NCBI RefSeq assembly: GCF_003952525.1
Contig: NZ_CP034451.1
Span: 4,216,001-4,280,000 of the forward strand
Direction of reading: 5' to 3'
Source: Mesorhizobium sp. M3A.F.Ca.ET.080.04.2.1
Lineage (GTDB): Bacteria > Pseudomonadota > Alphaproteobacteria > Rhizobiales > Rhizobiaceae
Length of the DNA stretch: 64,000 nt
Under the pieces are notes generated by a model. It was not told where the DNA came from. It saw only the letters and a program-made list of their open reading frames with translations, and searched no databases. The position numbers and the translations under genes were made by a program. Position 1 is the first letter of the stretch. Every line of letters starts with the position of its first letter. Below, in pieces: positions 46,082-53,928 of the stretch.

Positions 46082-46837
46082 TCAGATCGAAGCCGTGATG
46101 CCGCCGTCGACATAGAGAACATGTCCATTGACAAAGGATGATGCCTCGGAGGCCAGGAAGACGCAGGCGCCGACAAGCTCCTCGACCCTGCCCCAGCGGC
46201 CGGCCGGCGTGCGCTTTTCGAGCCAGGCGCTGAAGGCCGGGTCGGCGACAAGGGCGGCGTTGAGCGGGGTGTCGAAATAGCCGGGCGCAATCGCGTTGCA
46301 CTGCAACCCGTGCCTGGCCCAGTCGGTCGCCATGCCTTTGGTCAGATTTCCGACCGCGCCCTTGGTCGCCGTATAGGGCGCGATGCCCGGGCGGGCGAGC
46401 GCCGTCTGCACGCTGGCGATGTTGATGATCTTGCCGCGGCCGCGCCGGATCATGTGGCGCGCCACCGCCTGGCCGACGTGGAAGACGCTGGCGATATTGG
46501 CCTGCAGCAGGCGCTCGAACGCGTCGGCGGGAAAATCCTCGAGCGGCGTGCGGAACTGCATGCCGGCATTGTTGACCAGGATGTCGATCGGACCGTGGGC
46601 CTGCTCGAACGCGTCGATCGCGGCCCGGACCCCCTCATGGTCGGTCGCATCGAAGGCGAGTGTGAGTGCATGGGGGATTTGAGCGGCCGCGGCAGCGAGC
46701 TTCGCCGGGTCGCGGCCGTTCAGGATCACCCTGGCTCCGGCGTCGGCAAGGCCCTTGGCCAGGGCAAAACCGATGCCTTGCGAGGAGCCGGTGACGAGCG
46801 CCATGCGCCCGGTGAGATCGAACAGAGTGGATGACAT
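46082..46837 (-). CDS. SDR oxidoreductase, probable gluconate 5-dehydrogenase
   Basis: This 251-residue short-chain dehydrogenase has TGSSQGIGFALAKGL as cofactor motif, NNAGMQFRTPLEDFP, the active-site serine in IINIASVQTALARPG and YTATKGAV with Tyr and Lys. The length and RTPAGRWGRVEELVG fit the gluconate 5-dehydrogenase/IdnO subgroup, which interconverts 5-ketogluconate and gluconate. It is the first gene of the leftward operon, 32 bases from the perfect LacI-type palindrome. Assignment to gluconate rests on family resemblance and the gluconokinase gene next to it. Confidence 0.85.
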   Translation of the reverse strand: MSSTLFDLTGRMALVTGSSQGIGFALAKGLADAGARVILNGRDPAKLAAAAAQIPHALTLAFDATDHEGVRAAIDAFEQAHGPIDILVNNAGMQFRTPLEDFPADAFERLLQANIASVFHVGQAVARHMIRRGRGKIINIASVQTALARPGIAPYTATKGAVGNLTKGMATDWARHGLQCNAIAPGYFDTPLNAALVADPAFSAWLEKRTPAGRWGRVEELVGACVFLASEASSFVNGHVLYVDGGITASI

Positions 46838-46869
46838 TTTTCCAATTGCCTCTCGTCGCTGAGCGCCTT

Positions 46870-46885
46870 ATGTTATCGATAACAT
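46870..46885. promoter_or_regulatory. perfect 16-bp LacI-type operator, ATGTTATCGATAACAT
   Basis: The site is its own reverse complement. It lies between the divergent SDR gene (46837) and 2-hydroxyacid dehydrogenase gene (46917). Related sites stand at about 48996-49010 and 53841-53856. The form matches operators of GntR-type LacI-family regulators in gluconate metabolism. Confidence 0.85.
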
Positions 46886-46916
46886 CTTCTGTCAAGTCAA
46901 GCGGAGCGAAAAACCG

Positions 46917-47864
46917 ATGCAGCGGCCTCACATCCTTCAGGTTGGACCCTATCCCGCGTGGGACGAGGCGCCGCTCAATGAGGCCTTCGTGGTGCATCGC
47001 TATTTTGCCGCCGACGACAAGCCGTCCTTCCTCGCCGAGATCGGTCCGCAGGTGCGCGCCATCGCAACCCGCGGCGAACTGGGCGCGAGCCGCGCCATGA
47101 TCGATGCCTGCCCCTCGCTGGAGATCGTCTCCGTCTACGGCGTCGGTTTCGATGCGGTCGATCTCGCCGCATGCCGGGAACGGGGCGTCCGCGTCACCAA
47201 CACGCCCGACGTGCTGACCAACGACGTCGCCGATCTCGGCATCGCCATGATGCTGTGCCTGTCGCGCGGCATGATCGGCGCCGAGCGCTGGGTGCGCGAC
47301 GGCAGTTGGGCAGCGAATGGGCTCTATCCGCTCAAGCGCCGCGTCTGGGGCCGGCGGGCCGGCGTGCTCGGGCTCGGCCGCATCGGCTACGAGGTGGCCA
47401 AGCGTCTTGCCGGGTTCGGCATGGACATCGCTTATAGCGACGTCGCGCCGAAGGACTTCGCTCCGGATTGGGAGTTCGTCGCCGATCCGGTCAAGCTGGC
47501 CAGGCGTTCGGACTTCCTGTTCGTGACGCTGGCGGCGTCGGCCGCGACGCGCCACATCGTCAACGGCGAGGTGATCGCAGCGCTGGGCGAGGACGGCATG
47601 CTGATCAACATCTCGCGCGCCTCCAACATCGATGAGGAAGCGCTGCTCGACGCGCTCGAGAAGAAGGTGCTGGGTTCGGCCGCGCTCGACGTCTTCGAAG
47701 GCGAGCCCAAGCTCAATCCCCGCTTCCTGGCGCTCGACAACGTGCTTTTGCAACCGCACCATGCGTCCGGCACCGTCGAAACGCGCAAGGCGATGGGCAA
47801 GCTGGTGCGCGACAATCTTGCCGCTCATTTCGCCGGCGAGCCGCTGCTGACGCCTGTGCTCTAG
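46917..47864 (+). CDS. 2-hydroxyacid dehydrogenase, GhrB/2-ketogluconate reductase-like
   Basis: This 315-residue D-2-hydroxyacid dehydrogenase has the NAD(P) motif GVLGLGRIGYEVAKRLAGFG, YGVGFDAVDLAA, the INISRASNIDEEAL region with the catalytic arginine of this family, and LQPHHASGT with the catalytic histidine. The group reduces glyoxylate, hydroxypyruvate and 2-ketogluconate. In this island reduction of 2-ketogluconate to gluconate fits best. It is the first gene rightward of the perfect operator, with GGAG upstream of the ATG. Confidence 0.88.
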   Translation: MQRPHILQVGPYPAWDEAPLNEAFVVHRYFAADDKPSFLAEIGPQVRAIATRGELGASRAMIDACPSLEIVSVYGVGFDAVDLAACRERGVRVTNTPDVLTNDVADLGIAMMLCLSRGMIGAERWVRDGSWAANGLYPLKRRVWGRRAGVLGLGRIGYEVAKRLAGFGMDIAYSDVAPKDFAPDWEFVADPVKLARRSDFLFVTLAASAATRHIVNGEVIAALGEDGMLINISRASNIDEEALLDALEKKVLGSAALDVFEGEPKLNPRFLALDNVLLQPHHASGTVETRKAMGKLVRDNLAAHFAGEPLLTPVL

Positions 47865-47909
47865 ACATGTTTTGCGCGTTTCGAGGCAAACCGTTGCGCG
47901 CCTTTTCAT

Positions 47910-47927
47910 GAACTGCTCGAGGAGTTC
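47910..47927. promoter_or_regulatory. 18-bp near-palindrome overlapping the idnD ribosome binding site
   Basis: GAACTGCTCGAGGAGTTC reads the same on both strands except at one base pair. It contains the GGAG that should serve the idnD start at 47935. Pairing would bury the ribosome binding site, or the site may bind a protein. Confidence 0.4.
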
Positions 47928-47934
47928 GCTCATC

Positions 47935-48969
47935 ATGAAGTCAATCGTCATCCACGCCGCCAAGGACCTTCGTATCGAGGACCGGGCCGTCGAGGACGCG
48001 GATTCGGGCCAGGTGCTGCTGCGTCTTGCCGTCGGCGGCATCTGCGGCAGCGACCTGCACTACTACAATCACGGCGGCTTCGGAACGGTGCGCCTGAGGG
48101 AGCCGATGATCCTCGGCCATGAGGTATCGGGAGTCATCGAAAAGATCGGTCCCGGCGTCAGCGGGCTGGAGACCGGGCAACTGGTCGCCGTCTCGCCGTC
48201 GCGGCCCTGCTACACCTGCCGCTATTGCCGGGAAGGCATGCACAACCAGTGCCTCAACATGCGCTTTTATGGCAGCGCCATGCCGTTCCCGCATATCCAG
48301 GGGGCGTTCCGCGAAATGCTGGTAGCGGACGCGATACAATGCGTTCCGGCCGATGGGCTGACCGCCGCCGAGGCGGCGATGGCCGAACCGCTGGCGGTGT
48401 GTCTGCATGCAACGCGCCGGGCCGGCGAGATGCTGGGCAAGCGCGTGCTGGTCACCGGCTGCGGACCGATCGGCCTGCTGTCGATCCTGAGCGCGCGGCG
48501 CGCGGGCGCCGCCGAGATCGTCGCCGTCGACATTGCCGATTTCACGCTGGCGATGGCGATGCGCGCCGGCGCCGACAAGACCATCAACACCCGAACCGAT
48601 CCGGATGGGCTCGCGCCCTATCTTGCCGACAAGGGAACATTCGATGTCCTTTACGAATGTTCGGGCGCGGCGGCGGCGCTGGCGCAAGGCATCTCGGCGC
48701 TGCGCCCGCGCGGGACGATCGTCCAGCTTGGCCTTGGCGGCGGCGAAATGGCGCTGCCGATGACGGCGATCACCACCAAGGAACTGTCGCTGCACGGCTC
48801 GTTCCGCTTCCACCCCGAACTCGCCGTCGGGGTCGAACTGATGCGCAAGGGGCTGATCGACGTGAAGCCGCTGATCACCCACACGGTGGCCTGCGGCGAG
48901 GCGCTGTCCGGCTTTGAGCTCGCCAACGACCGCAGCCAGGCGATGAAGGTCCAGATCGCTTTCGCATAG
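47935..48969 (+). CDS. idnD: L-idonate 5-dehydrogenase (zinc alcohol dehydrogenase family)
   Basis: The protein has 344 residues from ATG 47935. Zinc ligands are Cys37 in GGICGSDLHYYNHGG and the histidine and glutamate of ILGHEVSG. The structural zinc cysteines lie in CYTCRYCREGMHNQC. The NAD motif is TGCGPIGLLS. The sequence fits L-idonate 5-dehydrogenase, which oxidises idonate to 5-ketogluconate; the SDR enzyme could then give gluconate. It follows the 2-hydroxyacid dehydrogenase gene by 70 bases and precedes the LacI gene. Sorbitol- or threonine-type activity cannot be excluded. Confidence 0.87.
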   Translation: MKSIVIHAAKDLRIEDRAVEDADSGQVLLRLAVGGICGSDLHYYNHGGFGTVRLREPMILGHEVSGVIEKIGPGVSGLETGQLVAVSPSRPCYTCRYCREGMHNQCLNMRFYGSAMPFPHIQGAFREMLVADAIQCVPADGLTAAEAAMAEPLAVCLHATRRAGEMLGKRVLVTGCGPIGLLSILSARRAGAAEIVAVDIADFTLAMAMRAGADKTINTRTDPDGLAPYLADKGTFDVLYECSGAAAALAQGISALRPRGTIVQLGLGGGEMALPMTAITTKELSLHGSFRFHPELAVGVELMRKGLIDVKPLITHTVACGEALSGFELANDRSQAMKVQIAFA

Positions 48970-48995
48970 GCGGCGGCGATGCGTTGCAATCCGAT

Positions 48996-49010
48996 GTGAT
49001 ATCGATAACG
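48996..49010. promoter_or_regulatory. imperfect LacI-type operator just before the regulator gene
   Basis: TGAT-ATCGAT-AACG differs from the perfect site TGTT-ATCGAT-AACA at two outer bases. It ends only a few bases before the ATG at 49018, which suggests negative autoregulation. Confidence 0.6.
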
Positions 49011-49017
49011 TACGGCC

Positions 49018-50037
49018 ATGCAGTCTTCGCCAAAACGCCCGACCATGGCCGATGTCGCGCATCGCGCCAATGTCTCGACCATGACCGTCTCGCGCGCTTT
49101 CAAGCGCGACGCCTCGGTCAGCGCCGACACGCGCGACCGCATCCTCAAGGCCGCGGAAGAGCTCGGCTATGTCTTCGACAGCATTGCCGCCAACCTGTCG
49201 TCGCGGCGGTCGGGTTTCGTCGCGGTGACGATCCCTTCGATCAACAATGCCAACTTCGCCGACACGGTGCGCGGCATGACCGAGGGCCTGCGCGACAGCG
49301 GGCTGGAGATCCTGCTCGGCTTCACCGATTACAATGTCGAGGAGGAAGAGCGCCTGGTCGGCCAGCTGCTGCAGCGGCGGCCGGAAGCGATCATCGTCAC
49401 CGGCGGGCGGCATACGCCGCGCTGCCGCAAGATGCTGGCCAATGCCGGCGTCCCGGTGGTGGAGACCTGGGACCTGCCGGCCGATCCGATCGGCCATGTC
49501 GTCGGTTTTTCCAACGCGGAGGCCGGGCGCCTGATGGTCGATCATTTCGTCGAACGCGGGTACTCGAGGCTCGGCTTCATCGGCGGCGACACCTCGCGCG
49601 ACACGCGCGGCCTGGACCGTCGGCGCGGCTTCGTCGCGGCGCTGCAGGGCCGCGGGCTCGATGCGTCGCGCGTGATTGCGTCCGGCGTGCCGCCGATCTC
49701 GATGCGCGAGGGCGCGGCCGCCATGGTCGAGATGATCTCGCGCTGGCCGGACACACAGGCGGTGATGTGCGTGTCGGACCTTTCGGCCTTCGGCGCGCTG
49801 ATGGAGTGCGTGCGGCGCGGCATCCGCGTGCCGGAGGATGTCGCGATCGCCGGCTTCGGCGCCTATGACCTTGCCGAGCAGTCGGTGCCGCCGATCACCA
49901 CGATCGATGTCGGCGCCCACGAGATCGGCGTGCGTGTCGCGGAGCTGGTGCTCGACCTGCTCAGTGGACGCCGCGCGGCCGACGATCGGGTGGTGGTCGG
50001 CATGACGCCCAAGGTGATCGTGCGCCACACGGCCTGA
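49018..50037 (+). CDS. LacI family transcriptional regulator, GntR-like
   Basis: This 339-residue protein has an N-terminal helix-turn-helix (ADVAHRANVSTMTVSRAF, residues about 11-28) and hinge helix (SIAANLSSRRSG), followed by a periplasmic-binding-protein-like effector domain with FIGGDTSRDTRG and IAGFGAYDLAEQSVPPITT. The sequence resembles the gluconate regulator GntR of enteric bacteria. It lies at the end of the idnD operon. The palindromes at 46870, 48996 and 53841 are its probable sites, so it should control both operons, itself, the ABC transporter and the SMP-30 gene. No clear ribosome binding site precedes the ATG; an internal ATG lies at 49045. Confidence 0.92.
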   Translation: MQSSPKRPTMADVAHRANVSTMTVSRAFKRDASVSADTRDRILKAAEELGYVFDSIAANLSSRRSGFVAVTIPSINNANFADTVRGMTEGLRDSGLEILLGFTDYNVEEEERLVGQLLQRRPEAIIVTGGRHTPRCRKMLANAGVPVVETWDLPADPIGHVVGFSNAEAGRLMVDHFVERGYSRLGFIGGDTSRDTRGLDRRRGFVAALQGRGLDASRVIASGVPPISMREGAAAMVEMISRWPDTQAVMCVSDLSAFGALMECVRRGIRVPEDVAIAGFGAYDLAEQSVPPITTIDVGAHEIGVRVAELVLDLLSGRRAADDRVVVGMTPKVIVRHTA

Positions 50038-50045
50038 GCTTGGGA

Positions 50046-50076
50046 AAAACAAACGGCCGGCGGTGACCGCCGGCCG
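50046..50076 (-). terminator. convergent intrinsic terminator between lacI and binding protein genes
   Basis: CGGCCGGCGGT-G-ACCGCCGGCCG (50054-50076) is a full palindrome. On the minus strand it is followed by TTTGTTTTT, ending the ABC operon. It may also stop the rightward lacI transcript, although no T-run follows on that side. Confidence 0.85.
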
Positions 50077-50099
50077 CTCGCTTGTCCTGCGAATGGCGC

Positions 50100-51197
50100 T
50101 TACTTGCCCCAGATCTCCTTGTATTGGTCGCGGTAGCCGTTGCCCGGGTCGAAGCGGTTGTCCGGGCCGCCGTCGAATTCGACATTGTCCGAAGTCACGA
50201 CATGCAACGGCGAGATGTAGCCCGACCATTTCTCGCCGGCCATGGCGCGGTTGAGCTCGTCGACGAGCTGCCAACCCTGCAGATTCAGCGGCTCGGCCAC
50301 CGTCACCTTCTGGAACTGGCCGGAGCGGATGCGCTGGTAGGCAGATTCGGAGCCATCGCCCGCCGCCACGTTGATCGGCGCGTCGGTGCCCGACTTGCCG
50401 GCCGCCGCCAGCGACGGTCCCATGAAGTCGAAATAGAGGTCGTTGATCGCCAGCGAATGCGTCCATTGACCGCCGTATTTCTGCAGCAGCGAGGTGGTGA
50501 GCTGCGGCATGCGCTGCGAGGTCTCGGCGATCGGCGTGTCGACATATTCGAGCACCTTGCCGCCGAGATCCTCGATCTCCTTCTTCATTCGATCCGCCTT
50601 GGCGATGGCGATCTGGTAGGTGGAATCGGTGAAGATGATGACGCCGGGCTTGCCCTTGGCGTCGACAAAGGCCCAGTCGGCGGCGGCCTTCGACACTTCC
50701 ATCGGATCGGTCGAGACATTGGCGATGATGCCGAGATCGTCGATCGGTCCGACGGTCGGCGCGGCATGCCATGCCGCCATCGGGATCTTGGCGGCCCTGG
50801 CCTGCTCCATCGCCGGCTTCTGCTCCACGGCATCGAAGCCGTTGATGATGATGCCGTCGGGATTGAGCGCCAGCGCCTGGCCGAAGGCCGCGGTGCGGCC
50901 GCCGATCGAGCCGGCGCCGTCAAGCGTCTTGACCGTCCAGCCGAGCGCAGCAGCGGCTTCCTCGACGCCCTTGGTGACGCCGAGGATGCCACCGTTCTTC
51001 ATGTCGGCGCCGAGCACGACGATTGTCTTGCCGGCAGCGCCCTTCGGTCCGGTCGTCGGTCCATCCCACTTCTCGACCTTGCTGGCGTATTTGTCGACGA
51101 CCGCCTTGGCGTCGGCCATCGGGTCGGCCAGGCTCGGCGAGGCAATGCCGAGCGCCAGGCAGGCGACGCCAAGCTGAAGGACTGTTCTGCGCTGCAT
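50100..51197 (-). CDS. sugar ABC transporter periplasmic binding protein
   Basis: The protein has 365 residues from ATG 51197, preceded by GGGAGAAAC. The signal peptide is MQRRTVLQLGVACLALGIAS with a cleavage site near residue 23. The ribose-type periplasmic binding fold follows: IVVLGADMKNGGILGVTKGVEEAA, LNPDGIIINGFDAVEQK and PGVIIFTDSTYQIAIAKADRMK. It is the last gene of the three-gene transporter operon, the reverse of the usual rbs order. It should bring the island's sugar acid or its precursor into the cell. Confidence 0.92.
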   Translation of the reverse strand: MQRRTVLQLGVACLALGIASPSLADPMADAKAVVDKYASKVEKWDGPTTGPKGAAGKTIVVLGADMKNGGILGVTKGVEEAAAALGWTVKTLDGAGSIGGRTAAFGQALALNPDGIIINGFDAVEQKPAMEQARAAKIPMAAWHAAPTVGPIDDLGIIANVSTDPMEVSKAAADWAFVDAKGKPGVIIFTDSTYQIAIAKADRMKKEIEDLGGKVLEYVDTPIAETSQRMPQLTTSLLQKYGGQWTHSLAINDLYFDFMGPSLAAAGKSGTDAPINVAAGDGSESAYQRIRSGQFQKVTVAEPLNLQGWQLVDELNRAMAGEKWSGYISPLHVVTSDNVEFDGGPDNRFDPGNGYRDQYKEIWGK

Positions 51198-51210
51198 ATC
51201 GTTTCTCCCA

Positions 51211-52293
51211 TTAAGCGTTGTTGGATGTCGTTGTCGGTTGGCTAGTGGCTGGTTGGCTGGTGGATGCGGGGGGCGGCACGACCGCGCCGCGGCGGCGCTG
51301 CGCGTAACCGGCAATACCGATCGCGACCAGCAGCGTGACGCCATTGAACAGCGGCTCGACCCAGAACGAGCCGCCGAACTGCTGGATGCCGGAAATGCCG
51401 ACGGCGAGGATGACGACGCCGACGATCGTGCCCCAGACGTTGACGCGGCCGGGCTTTATGGTGGTCGAGCCGAGAAACGCGCCGACCAGTGCCGGCAAGA
51501 GGTATTCGAGGCCGACGCTGGCCTGGCCGATCCTGAGTTTGGACGCCAGGAGCACGCCGCCAAGCGCGGTCAGCGCGCCGGAGGCGACGAAGGCGCCCAT
51601 GACGAATTTCTGCACCGGAATGCCGTTGAGCGCTGCAGCCTTCGGATTGGCGCCGATGGCGTAGAGATAACGGCCGAGCGGCATGTATTCGAGCACCAGC
51701 CACATCACGAGTGCCAGCGCGACCACGTAGTAGCCGGTGATCGGCAGGCCGAACAGCATCGTGCCGTTGAGCGAGAGGAAGCCGTCGGGAAGCACGCCGA
51801 CGACCTGACGCCCGCCCGTGTACCACATGGCCAAGGCATAGAGCACGGTGCCGGTGCCGAGAGTGGCGATGAAGGAATCGATGCGTGCCACCTCGACCAG
51901 CAGGCCATTGATGAAGCCGGTGAGCACGCCGAGCAGGATGACGATCAGCACGGCAAGCGTCCAGGGCACGCCGAAGGCGGTCTGCAGGCTGATGGCGAGG
52001 ATGTGCCACAACACGATGCCGTAGCCGACCGTCAGGTCGATGCGTCCCGAGGCCATCGGGATCATCGCCGCCAGCGACAGGAGCGCGATGATCGCCTTGT
52101 CGGAAATGATCGAGCGCAGGTTGAGCAGGGTCGGGAAGGTCCGCGGCAGGAGCAGCGAGAAGAGCAGGATCAAAAGCAGCGTCAGGATCGGCAGACCGTA
52201 GACCGGCAGGTAGCGCGCCGCTTTCTGGCTGGCGCTCAGGCCCGAGAGTTCCGAGCGGGTCGGCTCCAGCGCCGTCGATTTGATCGAATTCAT
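51211..52293 (-). CDS. sugar ABC transporter permease, RbsC-like
   Basis: This 360-residue inner-membrane protein has about ten hydrophobic spans and the RbsC-type features IPMASGRIDLTVGYGIVLWH and LGGVLLASKLRIGQASVGLEYLLPALVGAFLGSTTI. The N-terminal 30 residues are hydrophilic. The C-terminal tail is Thr/Ser/Pro-rich. The gene starts nine bases after the ATPase stop. It forms a homodimeric channel for the sugar-type importer. Confidence 0.92.
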   Translation of the reverse strand: MNSIKSTALEPTRSELSGLSASQKAARYLPVYGLPILTLLLILLFSLLLPRTFPTLLNLRSIISDKAIIALLSLAAMIPMASGRIDLTVGYGIVLWHILAISLQTAFGVPWTLAVLIVILLGVLTGFINGLLVEVARIDSFIATLGTGTVLYALAMWYTGGRQVVGVLPDGFLSLNGTMLFGLPITGYYVVALALVMWLVLEYMPLGRYLYAIGANPKAAALNGIPVQKFVMGAFVASGALTALGGVLLASKLRIGQASVGLEYLLPALVGAFLGSTTIKPGRVNVWGTIVGVVILAVGISGIQQFGGSFWVEPLFNGVTLLVAIGIAGYAQRRRGAVVPPPASTSQPATSQPTTTSNNA

Positions 52294-52302
52294 GGATCCT
52301 CC

Positions 52303-53796
52303 TCAGGCTGCCTCGGATACGGACGCGGCGCTGATGAGCGCCGCCGTCGTCAAGGCATCGCCGGCCAGTTCGCGCACGATGCGGTTATGCGAGAAGACCA
52401 GTGCGCGATGGCAGATATGCGCGACCTCCTCGAAATCGGTGGAGACGACGATGACCGCCAGCCCGGCTTCGACGGCGGCCGCGATCAGCCGGTAGATTTC
52501 GGCCTTGGCGCCGACATCGACGCCCGCCGTCGGGTCCTCGGCGATCAAGAGCTTGCGTTCCGTCGCCAGCCAGCGGCCGACCACCACCTTCTGCTGGTTG
52601 CCGCCGGACAGCGCCTCGATCGGGAGATGCGGGTCGTTGGGCCGCAGCCCCAGCCGGGTGCCGAGCTCCCGCGTTAGCTCACTCTCCCGCGCCGGCTTCA
52701 TAAAGGAGAAAAGCCCGCGGCCGATGGCCGACGGGTTGAGGTACATGTTCTCGCGCACGGAGAGCGACAGCGCCACCGACTCCTCGGTGCGGTCGCGCGC
52801 AATCAGCCCGACGCCGGCGGCAAGGGCCGCCCCGACCGAGGACAGGTCGAGATGCTTGCCGTCGAGCAGGACGGTGCCCTCGAAGTGCTCGGCACCGAAC
52901 AAGGCGCGGCCGACGGCTTCCTGCCCGGCGCCGCGCAGGCCGACTAGGCCAAGCAGTTCGCCGGACCGGGCCTCGAAGCGGATGGGGCCGACGCTGCCGC
53001 AGGTGAGATTTTCCACCTTGAGCCGCTCCGGCCCCTCCTGCCAGCGCGACTTGGCGAACATCTGGTGCGCCGGGCGGCCGACGATGAGGTCGACCAGTTC
53101 CTGCGGCGTGGTCTCGGCGACCGGCTTGACCGCGACCATGCGACCGTCGCGCATGACCGCAACCCGGTCGGCGATGCGGAACACCTCGTCCAGCCGGTGC
53201 GAGACATAGATCATGCCGACGCCGCGCTCGCGCAGCGGCCGCAGCGCCTCGAACAGCCGCTCGACCTCGTCCGCCGGCAGGCTGGCCGTCGGCTCGTCGA
53301 GCACCAGGACATCCGCTTCCGTGGCCAGGGCGCGGGCGATGGCGACCAGCGACTTTTCGGTTCGCGACAGATCCTGGACGCGTGTCGCCGGATCGAAAGC
53401 GCAGCCGACCAGCGCCAGCGCGCGCTCGGCGCGGCGTTCGGTGTCGCGCCAGTCGATCAGGCCGGAACGGCGCGAGAAACCCTGCGCCATGCCGACATTC
53501 TCGGCCACCGTCATCCATTCGATCAGACCGAGGTCCTGATGGATGAAGGCGACCTTCTGTGGCAGGCTGGGGCTCGGCGGGCGATGATGATAGTCCTCGC
53601 CGCGAAACCGGATCGTGCCCTGGTCGCGCTTGTGGATGCCGGCGAGCGTCTTGATCAGCGTCGACTTGCCGGCGCCGTTCTCGCCAAGCAGCGCGACGAT
53701 CTCTCCCTCGTGAATGTCGAGCGACACCGACTTCAACGCCAGCGTACCGCCGAAGCGCTTGGAGATGTCGATGAATTCGATGAGCTTGGGCCGCAT
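52303..53796 (-). CDS. sugar ABC transporter ATP-binding protein, RbsA-like
   Basis: The protein has 497 residues from ATG 53796, preceded by GGAGGAGCC. It has two nucleotide-binding domains. The first has a full Walker A (GENGAGKST) and a degenerate signature (LSRTEKSLVAIARAL). The second has GLRGAGQEA in place of Walker A but a good signature (LSGGNQQKVVVGRWL), as usual in RbsA-type ATPases. It is the first gene of the leftward operon. The near-perfect LacI-type operator at 53841 is about 45 bases before its start. Confidence 0.93.
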   Translation of the reverse strand: MRPKLIEFIDISKRFGGTLALKSVSLDIHEGEIVALLGENGAGKSTLIKTLAGIHKRDQGTIRFRGEDYHHRPPSPSLPQKVAFIHQDLGLIEWMTVAENVGMAQGFSRRSGLIDWRDTERRAERALALVGCAFDPATRVQDLSRTEKSLVAIARALATEADVLVLDEPTASLPADEVERLFEALRPLRERGVGMIYVSHRLDEVFRIADRVAVMRDGRMVAVKPVAETTPQELVDLIVGRPAHQMFAKSRWQEGPERLKVENLTCGSVGPIRFEARSGELLGLVGLRGAGQEAVGRALFGAEHFEGTVLLDGKHLDLSSVGAALAAGVGLIARDRTEESVALSLSVRENMYLNPSAIGRGLFSFMKPARESELTRELGTRLGLRPNDPHLPIEALSGGNQQKVVVGRWLATERKLLIAEDPTAGVDVGAKAEIYRLIAAAVEAGLAVIVVSTDFEEVAHICHRALVFSHNRIVRELAGDALTTAALISAASVSEAA

Positions 53797-53840
53797 TTTT
53801 GGCTCCTCCCAAGCCAAGCAGACGGATTGAATTGGCGCGG

Positions 53841-53856
53841 ATGTTATCGCTAACAT
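53841..53856. promoter_or_regulatory. near-perfect LacI-type operator, ATGTTATCGCTAACAT
   Basis: The site differs from the perfect palindrome at 46870 by one central base. It lies between the divergent ABC transporter operon (53796) and the SMP-30 gene (53929), where one regulator could act on both. Confidence 0.82.
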
Positions 53857-53928
53857 TTTTGCAGGTCAAGTCTTGAAAAAGGGGCGAGGCGACGGCTATC
53901 GATGAACCGATTTTGCGGAGAGACAGCC

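Noticed and set aside
47941..50772. A 943-codon open frame on the minus strand
   Set aside because: It crosses idnD, lacI and part of the binding-protein gene, all of which have clear family motifs. It is a GC-rich shadow.
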